Below, piece by piece: positions 9,127 through 16,986 of a stretch of DNA of 39,823 nucleotides (position 1 is its first letter; each line of letters opens with the position of its first letter). Made by a program: the position numbers and the translations under genes. Under the pieces are notes generated by a model. It did no database searches. It worked only from the letters and a program-made list of their open reading frames with translations, and had not been told where the DNA came from. The stretch comes from Ignavibacteria bacterium. Lineage in GTDB: Bacteria > Bacteroidota > Ignavibacteria > Tepidaquicellales > Tepidaquicellaceae. Where the stretch lies: positions 1 through 39,823 of the forward strand of contig JAFGII010000111.1 of assembly GCA_016929695.1 (NCBI GenBank), in the 5' to 3' direction.

Positions 9127-9876
9127 ATGTCAAATTTACTGGAGAATAAAGTTGCCGTGATAACAGGCGGCGGGAGAGGGATAGGAAAAGCTATTGCCGT
9201 TGTTTTTTTAAATTACGGTGCCAGAGTTGTAATTGTTGACAAGGTTTTTCCCGATGATTTTAAACAATTTACAGATGAATACTGCTCAAAAGGAATGACA
9301 TTAATATCAAAAGTTCTTGATATAACCAACTTTGAGAATACTTCAAAAATTTTCGAAGAAATCGCAAAAGAACAGGGACGAATTGATATTTTAATCAATA
9401 ATGCAGGAATTACACGGGACAAATTATTATTAAGGATGAGTGAAGAAGACTGGGATTTGGTTATAAATGTAAATCTCAAAGGTGCCTTTAATGCTACAAA
9501 AGCAGTTATAAGAATCATGGCAGGACAAAAATACGGTAAAATTGTTAACATAAGTTCGGTTATCGGATTAATTGGAAATTTCGGACAGGCGAATTATTCG
9601 GCATCAAAAGCCGGTATGCTCGGTTTAACTAAATCAACCGCAAAAGAATTTGCTTCAAGAAACATTAATGTAAATGCAGTTGCACCAGGATTTGTCGAAA
9701 CTGAAATGACAGAGACTTTAACAGAAGAGCAGAAAAAGTCATACATTGAAGTAATTCCAATGAAAAGAGGATGCAAACCTGAAGAAGTTGCAGAACTTGT
9801 TGCGTTCCTTTCCTCCGATAAAGCAAGTTATATTACCGGACAGGTAATAGCTGTTGACGGTGGTATGGTAATGTAA
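9127..9876 (+). CDS. fabG: 3-oxoacyl-ACP reductase
   Basis: NADPH-dependent reduction of 3-oxoacyl-ACP in fatty-acid synthesis. This is a classical short-chain dehydrogenase of 249 residues: cofactor motif TGGGRGIG at 13-20, NNAG at 91-94, catalytic Ser144, Tyr157 and Lys161 (YSASK), and the C-terminal SYITGQVIAVDGGM typical of FabG. Position two genes after fabD supports the fatty-acid role over other SDR functions. The 50-base gap upstream is A/T-rich and could hold a weak secondary promoter. Confidence 0.92.
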   Translation: MSNLLENKVAVITGGGRGIGKAIAVVFLNYGARVVIVDKVFPDDFKQFTDEYCSKGMTLISKVLDITNFENTSKIFEEIAKEQGRIDILINNAGITRDKLLLRMSEEDWDLVINVNLKGAFNATKAVIRIMAGQKYGKIVNISSVIGLIGNFGQANYSASKAGMLGLTKSTAKEFASRNINVNAVAPGFVETEMTETLTEEQKKSYIEVIPMKRGCKPEEVAELVAFLSSDKASYITGQVIAVDGGMVM

Positions 9877-9889
9877 TTTATTATATTTT

Positions 9890-10600
9890 ATGAAGAAAAA
9901 AATTTTATGGGTTACAGGTGCTTCAACCGGAATCGGAAGAGAGATAGCAAAACTATTTTCCAAGAATGATTTCATCGTTGTTGCAACAGCAAGAAGGAAA
10001 TCAAGACTTGTATCTCTTGTTCAGGAAATTAAATTCGCCGGTAATGAAGCTTCCGCATTCGTCTGCGATGTATCATCCGAAAGAAGCGTATTCAATACAT
10101 TCAAGAGAATCAAGGAAAGATACGGGCAAATTGATGTGCTCGTGAATAATGCTGGAGTGACATCATTTAAGTCTTTTGCAGATTCGAAAATATATGATTT
10201 TGATTATATGATGGATATAAATTTGAGAGGCAGTTTTCTCTGTATAAAATCTGTATTACCGCAGATGCTGAAAAAAAGAAAAGGACATATTATTAATATT
10301 TTATCTGTTGCCGTTCATTCTAAACTTGAAAACAGTTCACTGTATGCAGCTTCCAAAGCCGGTCTTCTTGCTATGTCAGATGGTCTGAGATTGGAAGTAA
10401 GAGGTTATAATATCAAAGTAACAAATATTATGCCGGGCGCAGTTGATACTCCAATGTGGGACTCCAGAACACGCCAGAAGAAAAGAAACAGAATGATGAC
10501 TCCTGAAGATATTGCTTCAGTAGTTTTTGACGTTGTCAACAAACCAAATAAACTGCAAATAGAAGAAGTTGTCCTGAGACCGCAAAAAGGAGATCTGTAA
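9890..10600 (+). CDS. Short-chain dehydrogenase/reductase
   Basis: A 236-residue classical SDR: cofactor motif TGASTGIG at 9-16, NNAG at 87-90, Ser139, Tyr152 and Lys156 (YAASK). It lacks the C-terminal FabG signature, and the VTNIMPGAVDTPMW stretch is seen in SDRs acting on varied alcohols or ketones. The substrate cannot be assigned. It starts 14 bases after fabG, probably in the same transcript. It could be a diverged duplicate of its neighbour, but the two are alike only in the usual SDR core. Confidence 0.85.
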   Translation: MKKKILWVTGASTGIGREIAKLFSKNDFIVVATARRKSRLVSLVQEIKFAGNEASAFVCDVSSERSVFNTFKRIKERYGQIDVLVNNAGVTSFKSFADSKIYDFDYMMDINLRGSFLCIKSVLPQMLKKRKGHIINILSVAVHSKLENSSLYAASKAGLLAMSDGLRLEVRGYNIKVTNIMPGAVDTPMWDSRTRQKKRNRMMTPEDIASVVFDVVNKPNKLQIEEVVLRPQKGDL

Positions 10601-10606
10601 ACAGAA

Positions 10607-11530
10607 TTGGAATTTACTATTTATCACTGGATTGGTTTTATTGTATTTCTTTTACTGATGCTTCTGATAGATCTAGGTATCTTCAACAGAAAATCTCATA
10701 TTATTTCGACGAAGGAAGCATTAATCTGGACAGGAGTATGGATAATAATGTCTCTAATTTTCAATGTGGTTATTTATTTTACCGGGGGAAAGCAGATAGC
10801 CCTCGAATTTCTAACAGGATATATTCTTGAGAAATCTCTTAGTGTTGACAATATTTTCGTTTTCATACTCCTCTTCTCATATTTTAAAGTTAATAAAAAG
10901 TATCAGCATAAAATTTTGTTCTGGGGAATAATAGGAGCAATAATACTGCGAGGAATATTAATTATTCTGGGTGCCGCACTCATAGTGAAATTCCACTGGA
11001 TAATATATATCTTCGGTGCCTTCCTTGTATTTACTGGAATTAAAATGGCGTTCCCCAAAAATGAGGACATTGACCCGGGAAAAAATCCTTTCGTAAAATT
11101 AATCGGAAAGATATTCCCTATGACACCCCGTTATGTAAAGGGTGCTTTCTTTATCAGGTCAAGGCATAAATTATATGCAACTCCATTAATTGTTGTTTTA
11201 ACTGTTATCGAGACAACAGATCTTGTTTTTGCTTTTGATTCTATTCCCGCAATACTTGCTATTACACATGACCCTTTTATAGTTTTTACTTCGAATGCCT
11301 TTGCGATACTGGGACTCAGGGCGTTATACTTTGCTTTGGCAAATTTTATGGATAAGTTCAGATTCCTCAAATTCGGACTTTCATTTATACTCGTCTTCAT
11401 AGGAATAAAAATGCTGATGACAGATATATATCACATACCGATTTTAATTTCACTAAGTGTCATAATTATTGTTCTTGGTGTTTCTGTGCTTGCATCGGTT
11501 TACATTAAACCTGCTGTCAGAAAAATCTAA
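10607..11530 (+). CDS. TerC-family integral membrane protein
   Basis: A 307-residue polytopic protein of the TerC (Alx/YjbE-related) family, associated with manganese or other metal ion export and tellurium resistance. About eight hydrophobic segments are visible, with family landmarks LIDLGIFNRK, EKSLSVDNIFVF, ETTDLVFAFDSIPA and FAILGLRALYF; their acidic residues within membrane segments suit metal transport. The likely start is the TTG at 10607-10609, with AAGGAG about 13 bases before it and the previous stop six bases before. It ends the plus-strand run that begins with carbamate kinase. Tellurite resistance in particular is not implied. Confidence 0.9.
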   Translation: MEFTIYHWIGFIVFLLLMLLIDLGIFNRKSHIISTKEALIWTGVWIIMSLIFNVVIYFTGGKQIALEFLTGYILEKSLSVDNIFVFILLFSYFKVNKKYQHKILFWGIIGAIILRGILIILGAALIVKFHWIIYIFGAFLVFTGIKMAFPKNEDIDPGKNPFVKLIGKIFPMTPRYVKGAFFIRSRHKLYATPLIVVLTVIETTDLVFAFDSIPAILAITHDPFIVFTSNAFAILGLRALYFALANFMDKFRFLKFGLSFILVFIGIKMLMTDIYHIPILISLSVIIIVLGVSVLASVYIKPAVRKI

Positions 11531-11779
11531 TTTTTTATTAACCCTAACACACATATAACAGGAAGATACCGTTACAGCCATAAAAAGAAACTAAATAAAT
11601 ATTCAATAACGTGAAATACCAAGATAAAATTACTTTAAAAAATTTCAGAAGTCACCTTTGATGAATAAAATTACGCCCCTTTCCTTATACAGTTATTACT
11701 ATCCGGGAAACTAAATATCAACTCTTACTTCAGAATTTTCCGATTTATGACTTAGAATTTAGTATTAAAATTTAATTTA

Positions 11780-12292
11780 TCATTTTCTTGAAGGCATATA
11801 TCCTCTGTAAGCATTGGCAGACTGGACTGATATAAAAGCACCGGGATCTATCTCATTGATTATATCCATTACTTCTTTTTCACGTTTCCTTGAAATCAAG
11901 ACAATAAGAATAGCTACTCCTCCCCTACCCCCCTCACCTGGAAGAATTGTCACGCCGATTTTATTTATACGAAGTGTATCAGCTATTTTATCCGCGAACT
12001 GCATTGATATTATATGAAACTGAAGATAACCCGAGCCGATTTTCTGTTCAAGAGTAATTCCAAGCATTGTTCCCAATGCGAAACCGGTTGAATAACCAAA
12101 TACACTGTAAATATTATCCAGGTTCCTGAAAACAGTACTGATTGCAAATACCCAAATCGTAACTTCGATGAATCCCATTAAACCTGCAATATACTTTTTA
12201 TGCTGGACTGTCATTAATGTTCTGAATGTCCCCATCGAGACATCAATTATTCTTAAAACCATTATTTGAAGTGCACTGAATATGTATTCCAT
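11780..12292 (-). CDS. DUF5698/DUF2179 membrane protein (UPF0316 type)
   Basis: A 170-residue protein. The N-terminal ~100 residues carry three hydrophobic helices with the pattern RIIDVSMGTFRT and GFIEVTIWV typical of DUF5698; the C-terminal ~70 residues are a soluble DUF2179-like domain (GVTILPGEGGRGG, then EIDPGAFISV). These proteins are widespread and of unknown function, with the C-terminal fold recalling small ligand-sensing domains. I use the ATG at 12290-12292 rather than the in-frame TTG six bases earlier. It is a lone minus-strand gene between two plus-strand runs. The 249 bases between it and terC hold nothing I recognise. Confidence 0.82.
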   Translation of the reverse strand: MEYIFSALQIMVLRIIDVSMGTFRTLMTVQHKKYIAGLMGFIEVTIWVFAISTVFRNLDNIYSVFGYSTGFALGTMLGITLEQKIGSGYLQFHIISMQFADKIADTLRINKIGVTILPGEGGRGGVAILIVLISRKREKEVMDIINEIDPGAFISVQSANAYRGYMPSRK

Positions 12293-12428
12293 TAGCAAAA
12301 TTACAAATAATTATAAATATTATAAATTCATAAGTTAAATCAGGTTAAAAAAAATATTGAATTATATTATTGTTTCTGTTAAATTATTTATATAATTTTT
12401 ACAATTAATATAAAATAAAAAATATTCT

Positions 12429-12827
12429 ATGTCCTCAAAAATAAAGACTTACAATCAGAAGGATTGGATAAAAGAGAATTTATCTTACAGAAAGGATTCA
12501 GGAAGCTGGGCATGGATATTGCACAGAATAAGCGGTATTGCATTAATAGCTTATGTTTATATGCATATCTGGTCTTTGAGTCCTTTAGTACAGGGGGAAA
12601 AAGCATTTGAAGATAAAATGGCTTTGTATTCATCTACATTATTTTATATTTTTGAATGGCTTTTATTCGCTTTTGTATTATTCCATTCGCTGAACGGAAT
12701 AAGAATTGTTTTAGTTGACTGGGCGGACGGAGCGAGATATCATAAACAATTGTATCTTTACACCTGGATTATCGGAATTATAATGTTTCTGGCTATGGGA
12801 GTAATAATGTTTTCCCATATTCTATAA
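12429..12827 (+). CDS. sdhC: Succinate dehydrogenase cytochrome b subunit
   Basis: Membrane anchor and haem-binding subunit of succinate:quinone oxidoreductase. This 132-residue protein has three hydrophobic helices and the family motifs SWAWILHRISG and FHSLNGIRIVLVDW, whose histidines are expected to contact haem and the quinone site. It lies 19 bases before the second anchor subunit. The flavoprotein (sdhA) and iron-sulfur (sdhB) genes do not follow, so they must be elsewhere. The start ATG at 12429 has no obvious Shine-Dalgarno but a very A-rich leader. Confidence 0.85.
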   Translation: MSSKIKTYNQKDWIKENLSYRKDSGSWAWILHRISGIALIAYVYMHIWSLSPLVQGEKAFEDKMALYSSTLFYIFEWLLFAFVLFHSLNGIRIVLVDWADGARYHKQLYLYTWIIGIIMFLAMGVIMFSHIL

Positions 12828-12846
12828 AAACTATAAATGAAAGATT

Positions 12847-13209
12847 ATGTTTAAATATAAATCATCAAAAGAATCGGGAGGAAAAAGCTGGGTTTTTCAG
12901 CGTATAACAGGAATTATTTTAGTAGTCTTTGCAATAGGACACTACATTCTGATGCACTTTCATCCTGATAATGGTAAAACTTACGAAGCAGTCCTCGCAA
13001 GAATGCAATATCCATGGTATAGACTGATTGATATCGTTTTTGTTACTTTTGCCTTATACCATGGATTAAACGGAATTTGGGGTATAATTCGTGATTATAA
13101 ACTTCAACAATGGAGTAAAATAACTGTTTTAACCCTATTAATTACTTCCGGATTAGCTTTTCTTTTCTGGGCATATTCCATCATATTGTCTATTCCGTAT
13201 GTTAATTAA
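12847..13209 (+). CDS. sdhD: Succinate dehydrogenase membrane anchor subunit
   Basis: Second anchor subunit, 120 residues, three hydrophobic helices. KSWVFQRITG resembles the SxxxxRxxG entry of the family, and the helix with HYILMHFHP and later YHGLNGIWGIIRDY supplies histidines for haem ligation. It pairs with the gene 19 bases upstream. SdhC and SdhD families are related, so the two names could be exchanged; the two-gene anchor arrangement is the secure part. Confidence 0.8.
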   Translation: MFKYKSSKESGGKSWVFQRITGIILVVFAIGHYILMHFHPDNGKTYEAVLARMQYPWYRLIDIVFVTFALYHGLNGIWGIIRDYKLQQWSKITVLTLLITSGLAFLFWAYSIILSIPYVN

Positions 13210-13279
13210 TTAAAGTTTACATTTACATTGTCAAAATATATTAAAAATACTATTTTTAATAAAAAAGAAAGGATATAAA

Positions 13280-13492
13280 ATGCAAAAATTTGAAACTTTA
13301 CAGCAGTTGCTCGATGGAATGAAACCAGATATAGAGAAATTCTATTCTAAAGGTGTTAATTCGGCAGGCGGCAGATTAAGAAAAGAACTCAATAATATGA
13401 GGAAACTTGCGGCGGAAATCAGGAAAGACATACAAACCATCAGAAACGAAAGAAAACCAAAAAAATCTGATTCACCCGAAAACCCCGCATAA
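13280..13492 (+). CDS. Histone H1-like DNA-binding protein
   Basis: A 70-residue basic protein, resembling the small histone H1-like proteins of Bacteroidota and Chlorobi (related to chlamydial Hc1). Residues 1-60 form a helical, coiled-coil-like block with FYSKGVNSAGGRLRKELNNM, close to the family consensus, and the C-terminus is Lys/Pro-rich. It probably binds and compacts DNA. The ATG has GAAAGGA upstream at a good distance. It has its own terminator at 13515-13555 and is likely transcribed separately from sdhCD, 70 bases upstream. Confidence 0.8.
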   Translation: MQKFETLQQLLDGMKPDIEKFYSKGVNSAGGRLRKELNNMRKLAAEIRKDIQTIRNERKPKKSDSPENPA

Positions 13493-13514
13493 TTATTTTT
13501 AATTTTTATAATTG

Positions 13515-13555
13515 AAAGTGGAATCTAATAATTTTTTTGGATACCACTTTTTTTA
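13515..13555 (+). terminator. Rho-independent terminator after the histone H1-like gene
   Basis: AAAGTGG (13515-13521) pairs with CCACTTT (13544-13550), extended by ATC/GAT across a single A-A mismatch, and is followed by a run of T. It lies 22 bases after the stop codon, in the right direction for the histone H1-like gene. Confidence 0.75.
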
Positions 13556-13584
13556 TATATTATCGGAATAAGAAAGATTAAACC

Positions 13585-15378
13585 TTGTCAAAATACAGAA
13601 ATTTTTGTATAATCGCACATATTGACCACGGAAAGTCAACTCTGGCTGACCGGCTTCTCGAGCATACGGGAACGGTCAACAGCAGGAATATGATGAAGCA
13701 GGTTCTTGATAATATGGAACTTGAACAGGAACGGGGTATAACAATCAAACTTCATGCAATTCAGATGAAGTATGAAGCAAAAGACGGTAATGAATACATA
13801 TTGAATTTGATTGATACACCCGGTCACGTTGATTTTTCATATGAGGTCTCCAGGTCACTTGCCGCCTGTGAAGGTGCTATTTTAGTAGTTGATGCAACTC
13901 AGGGAGTTGAAGCTCAAACAATAAGTAATTTGTACCTTGCTATTGACCAAGGACTTGAAATTATTCCCGTAGTTAATAAAATAGATTTGCAAAGCGCAAT
14001 GATTGACGAGGTAAAAGACCAGATTATCGAACTTATAGGCGGAAAAAGGGAAGACATAATATCTGCCAGCGCAAAAAGCGATATAGGTACAGAAGAAATA
14101 CTTGAAGCGATTGTAAATAAAATCCCACCTGCCAAAATTGCTGAAGACAAGCCCCTCAGGGCATTAATATTTGATTCCGTTTTTGACATATACAGAGGAG
14201 TAGTCGTTTATCTGAGAGTTTTCGAAGGTACTTTAAAAGAAGGGGATAAAATAGTATTCTATTTTAACGGAAAAGAATTTGAAGCAGAAGAAACCGGAAT
14301 TTTAAAAATGGAAAGATTAAGGACAAAAGAACTCGCATCAGGCAATGTCGGATATTTAATTGCCAATATTAAAGATGTTAACGATTCAAAAGTCGGCGAC
14401 ACAATATTTCACAAATCACAGCCTATTGAACATCCCCTCCCAGGATATAAAGAAGTAAAACCAATGGTATTCAGCGGAATATATCCTACACAAAGCAACG
14501 AATTTGAACTTTTAAGAGATTCGTTATCAAAATTAAAACTTAATGATGCTTCCCTCACATATGTACCTGAAACTTCAGTTGCACTGGGATTTGGTTTCAG
14601 ATGCGGATTTCTCGGATTGCTACATCTTGAGATAATTCAGGAAAGACTGGAGCGCGAATACGGAATGACAATAATTACGACCGTACCTAATGCTGAATAC
14701 AAAGTATATAAAACAAATCAGGAAGTTGTTCTGGTTGATAATCCGACAGATATGCCTGAACCTGTTGAAATTGATTATATAGAAGAGCCCTATATTTCAG
14801 CACATATAATAACACCATCTGAATACATCGGGAATATAATGAAACTTGCATCAGACAGGAGAGGGGTTTATAAAACAACAAATTACATAGATTCCAAGAG
14901 GGTTGATTTGCACATTGAATTTCCGCTTGCAGAAATAATATTTGACTTTTACGATAAACTGAAATCAACATCGCGAGGGTATGCTTCATTTGATTATCAT
15001 TTTATTGAATACAGAAAATCGGACCTTGTTAAACTTGATATATTGTTAAACGGAGAATCTGTCGATGCATTCTCTGCTATACTGCACAGGGATAATGCAT
15101 TTTCCTGGGGAAAGAAATTATGTGAAAAATTGCGTAAATTAATACCGAGGCAGATGTTTGAAGTTGCTATTCAGGCTGCCATAGGAAGCAAAGTAATAGC
15201 AAGAGAGACGATAAGTCCATTAAGAAAAAATGTAATTGCAAAATGCTATGGCGGTGATATATCGAGGAAAAGAAAACTTCTCGAGAAACAAAAAGAGGGA
15301 AAAAAACGTATGAAACAAGTAGGTTCAGTAGAAATTCCGCAGGAAGCATTTTTAGCGGCATTAACAATCGAAAGATAA
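13585..15378 (+). CDS. lepA: Translation elongation factor 4 (LepA)
   Basis: Ribosome-associated GTPase related to EF-G. This 597-residue protein has normal length. GTP-binding motifs are AHIDHGKST at 11-19, DTPGHVDF, and NKIDL; the C-terminal EF-4-specific domain includes [21 protein letters not shown]-like sequence, diagnostic for LepA over EF-G. The start is the TTG at 13585-13587 ([15 protein letters not shown]). It is followed 14 bases later by lepB, the lepA-lepB order known from many bacteria. Confidence 0.97.
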   Translation: MSKYRNFCIIAHIDHGKSTLADRLLEHTGTVNSRNMMKQVLDNMELEQERGITIKLHAIQMKYEAKDGNEYILNLIDTPGHVDFSYEVSRSLAACEGAILVVDATQGVEAQTISNLYLAIDQGLEIIPVVNKIDLQSAMIDEVKDQIIELIGGKREDIISASAKSDIGTEEILEAIVNKIPPAKIAEDKPLRALIFDSVFDIYRGVVVYLRVFEGTLKEGDKIVFYFNGKEFEAEETGILKMERLRTKELASGNVGYLIANIKDVNDSKVGDTIFHKSQPIEHPLPGYKEVKPMVFSGIYPTQSNEFELLRDSLSKLKLNDASLTYVPETSVALGFGFRCGFLGLLHLEIIQERLEREYGMTIITTVPNAEYKVYKTNQEVVLVDNPTDMPEPVEIDYIEEPYISAHIITPSEYIGNIMKLASDRRGVYKTTNYIDSKRVDLHIEFPLAEIIFDFYDKLKSTSRGYASFDYHFIEYRKSDLVKLDILLNGESVDAFSAILHRDNAFSWGKKLCEKLRKLIPRQMFEVAIQAAIGSKVIARETISPLRKNVIAKCYGGDISRKRKLLEKQKEGKKRMKQVGSVEIPQEAFLAALTIER

Positions 15379-15392
15379 ATTAAAAGGAGAAA

Positions 15393-16289
15393 ATGGCAAA
15401 AGAAAAGAAAAGAAAAGAAAAATCAAAAATTAAGAAATCAAAATCCAAAGAATTATTTGATGCTTTTTTATATGCTGCGGTAGCGGCATTTTTAATTAAA
15501 GTATTCTTATTTGAAGCGTACAGAATCCCTACAGGTTCGATGGAAGAAACACTCAAGGTGGGTGATTTTTTACTTGTTACAAAATTTACATACGGAGCGA
15601 CTACTCCAAGAAATATTCCTTTTACGGATATAAGACTGCCATACATAAAATTACCCGGATTTAAAGATCCTAAACCGGGTGATGTTATTGTATTTGATTT
15701 TCCGGGCGAAAGAGACGAAAAACAATCGAAGGAAGTTCTGAATTATATTAAAAGATGTATAGGCGTTCCGGGAGATACAATACACATAGTTGACAGAGTA
15801 ATATATAATAACGGGAAAGTATTCCAGAATGCACCCGATGTAAAATTTGCTTCTCTACAACCTCTTGGTATGAAGAATACAAGGATATTCCCGAAAAATT
15901 CCGGTTATAACGAGGATAATTACGGACCAATACGTGTTCCAAAAGAGGGTGATATAATAAAAATTGATACATCCAATTTTGAATCGTGGAAAATGTTTGT
16001 AATAAGAGAAGGCTCCGCAATAGAAATGAGAGGTGACAAAAAAGTATACGTTGACGGACAGGAGTTGATAAACGGCGATTATAAAGTAAAACGCGATTAT
16101 CTATTCATGATGGGCGATAACAGGAATAATTCACTCGACAGCAGATACTGGGGATTTATGCCGATGGAAAATGTTGTAGGTGAAGCATTAATGATATACT
16201 GGTCCTGGGACGCTAATATTTCCTTCGCAGACTTTTTTAACCTGCTCGGCTCAATAAGATGGGAAAGATTAGGCAAAATTGTGCGTTAA
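15393..16289 (+). CDS. lepB: Signal peptidase I
   Basis: Membrane serine protease that removes signal peptides from exported proteins. The 298-residue protein has a Lys-rich cytoplasmic start, one membrane segment (about residues 21-40), the nucleophile Ser49 in RIPTGSMEETL, the general-base Lys120 in YIKRCIGVPGD, and the C-terminal box MGDNRNNSLDSRYWG. The ATG at 15393 has an excellent AAGGAG site. It follows lepA by 14 bases and ends at a strong terminator. It would serve the many secreted and outer-membrane proteins encoded further along. Confidence 0.96.
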   Translation: MAKEKKRKEKSKIKKSKSKELFDAFLYAAVAAFLIKVFLFEAYRIPTGSMEETLKVGDFLLVTKFTYGATTPRNIPFTDIRLPYIKLPGFKDPKPGDVIVFDFPGERDEKQSKEVLNYIKRCIGVPGDTIHIVDRVIYNNGKVFQNAPDVKFASLQPLGMKNTRIFPKNSGYNEDNYGPIRVPKEGDIIKIDTSNFESWKMFVIREGSAIEMRGDKKVYVDGQELINGDYKVKRDYLFMMGDNRNNSLDSRYWGFMPMENVVGEALMIYWSWDANISFADFFNLLGSIRWERLGKIVR

Positions 16290-16316
16290 TTCTATTGAGA
16301 AATAATCAGAATATTA

Positions 16317-16357
16317 AAAGAGGGATTATAATCAAGCGATAATCCCTCTTTCTTTTT
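16317..16357 (+). terminator. Rho-independent terminator after lepB
   Basis: A perfect 13-bp stem, AAAGAGGGATTAT (16317-16329) with its complement at 16339-16351, has a nine-base loop and is followed by CTTTTTG. It lies 28 bases after the lepB stop and can also act on the convergent tRNA transcript, because the stem starts in A residues that read as U on the other strand. Confidence 0.85.
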
Positions 16358-16358
16358 G

Positions 16359-16431
16359 AGCTAGCGAGGGGATTTGAACCCCTGACCTGCTAATTACGAA
16401 TCAGCTGCTCTACCAACTGAGCTACGCTAGC
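16359..16431 (-). tRNA. tRNA-Thr (anticodon CGT)
   Basis: Reading the minus strand, a 73-base tRNA folds completely: acceptor GCTAGCG/CGCTAGC, D arm GCTC/GAGC, anticodon stem GCTGA/TTAGC around loop TTCGTAA (anticodon CGT, reading ACG threonine codons), variable loop AGGTC, T arm AGGGG/CCCCT with loop TTCAAAT, and discriminator T. The CCA end is not encoded. It is convergent with lepB across the shared terminator. Its upstream side is only five bases from the inverted repeat of the four-helix-bundle element, so its promoter must lie inside that element or further up in the ahcY transcript. Confidence 0.95.
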
Positions 16432-16435
16432 AATT

Positions 16436-16463
16436 CAATTAAGAATTAAAAATTAAGAATTAA
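16436..16463. repeat. Left 28-bp terminal inverted repeat
   Basis: Exact reverse complement of 16958-16985, built from two copies of CAATTAAGAATTAAA-like sequence. It lies between the tRNA and the stop of the four-helix-bundle gene. Confidence 0.85.
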
Positions 16464-16540
16464 TAATATTGAAAAAATATTTATAATTACATATTTAAAA
16501 GAACTTTTTTCAGTATGTAGTTAGTTCTAAAATAATATTT

Positions 16541-16897
16541 TCAAGAACGAGCTTTAGAAGTAATAATTATACTGCTTAATATCTTAGATATTTCTTCACA
16601 ATCATCATATATAGACTTAAACAACTTGTTATCAAGATAATTACATTCTTTCAATAATTTTAACCAAAATTTAGTCTCTCTTGTTTCTTTATATGCAATT
16701 GATAAGATACTAATGAAATCTTTCCTTGTTCTGCCGCCGATTGCCTCTTCAATATTTGCACCTACCGATGTTCCGCTTCTTAACACTTGTTTTGAAAGAA
16801 CAAATTCTTTCTTTTTCTCATTTAAATATTTGTATAAATTAACTATCCTCACAGCAAATTTAAAACTCTTCTCAACGATAACATTAGAATCCTTCAA
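16541..16897 (-). CDS. Four-helix-bundle protein (23S rRNA intervening-sequence / S23 type)
   Basis: A 119-residue all-helical protein of the family first found inside 23S rRNA intervening sequences and also related to Avd proteins of diversity-generating retroelements. The signature LRSGTSVGANIEEA is at about residues 40-53, followed by KDFISILSIAYKETRETKFWL. Molecular function is unknown; basic surface and relatives suggest nucleic-acid binding. No ATG fits: the likely start is TTG at 16895-16897 (MKDSNVIVEKSF), with an in-frame stop within the repeat upstream. An ATA eight bases into the open stretch, where related genes may have ATG, hints at start-codon decay. It is not inside an rRNA here but within an inverted-repeat element. 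Confidence 0.85.
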   Translation of the reverse strand: MKDSNVIVEKSFKFAVRIVNLYKYLNEKKKEFVLSKQVLRSGTSVGANIEEAIGGRTRKDFISILSIAYKETRETKFWLKLLKECNYLDNKLFKSIYDDCEEISKILSSIIITSKARS

Positions 16898-16910
16898 TAG
16901 TCTTACTATA

Positions 16911-16985
16911 ATTTTTAATTCTTAATTTATAGTTTATTCTTAATTCTTAATTTATTCTTAATTCTTAATTTTTAATTCTTAATTG
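16911..16985. repeat. Right terminal inverted repeat with extra AT-rich units
   Basis: The outer 28 bases (16958-16985) are the exact complement of 16436-16463. The rest is at least five further copies of a TTAATTC/TTCTTAA unit with small spacers. The array begins next to the start of the four-helix-bundle gene and so forms its leader. Confidence 0.85.
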
Positions 16986-16986
16986 A

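Larger units (their letters stand above)
16436..16985 (-). mobile_element. Putative 550-bp inverted-repeat element with four-helix-bundle gene
   Basis: A perfect 28-bp inverted repeat bounds the segment: 16436-16463, beginning CAATTAAGAATTAAAAATT, and its exact complement at 16958-16985. The inside flank of the right end continues in further copies of the TTAATTC unit back to 16911. The only gene inside is the S23-type four-helix-bundle gene at 16541-16897. The segment fills the whole gap between ahcY (two bases away) and the tRNA (five bases away). There is no transposase and no clear target duplication. That this is a mobile element is inference from the repeat symmetry; an ordinary gene flanked by simple AT-rich repeats is the alternative. 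Confidence 0.55.

Noticed and set aside
16359-16463. tRNA attachment site for an integrated element
   Set aside because: The inverted repeat lies on the 5' side of the tRNA, no duplicated tRNA 3' end is seen at the far boundary, and there is no integrase.
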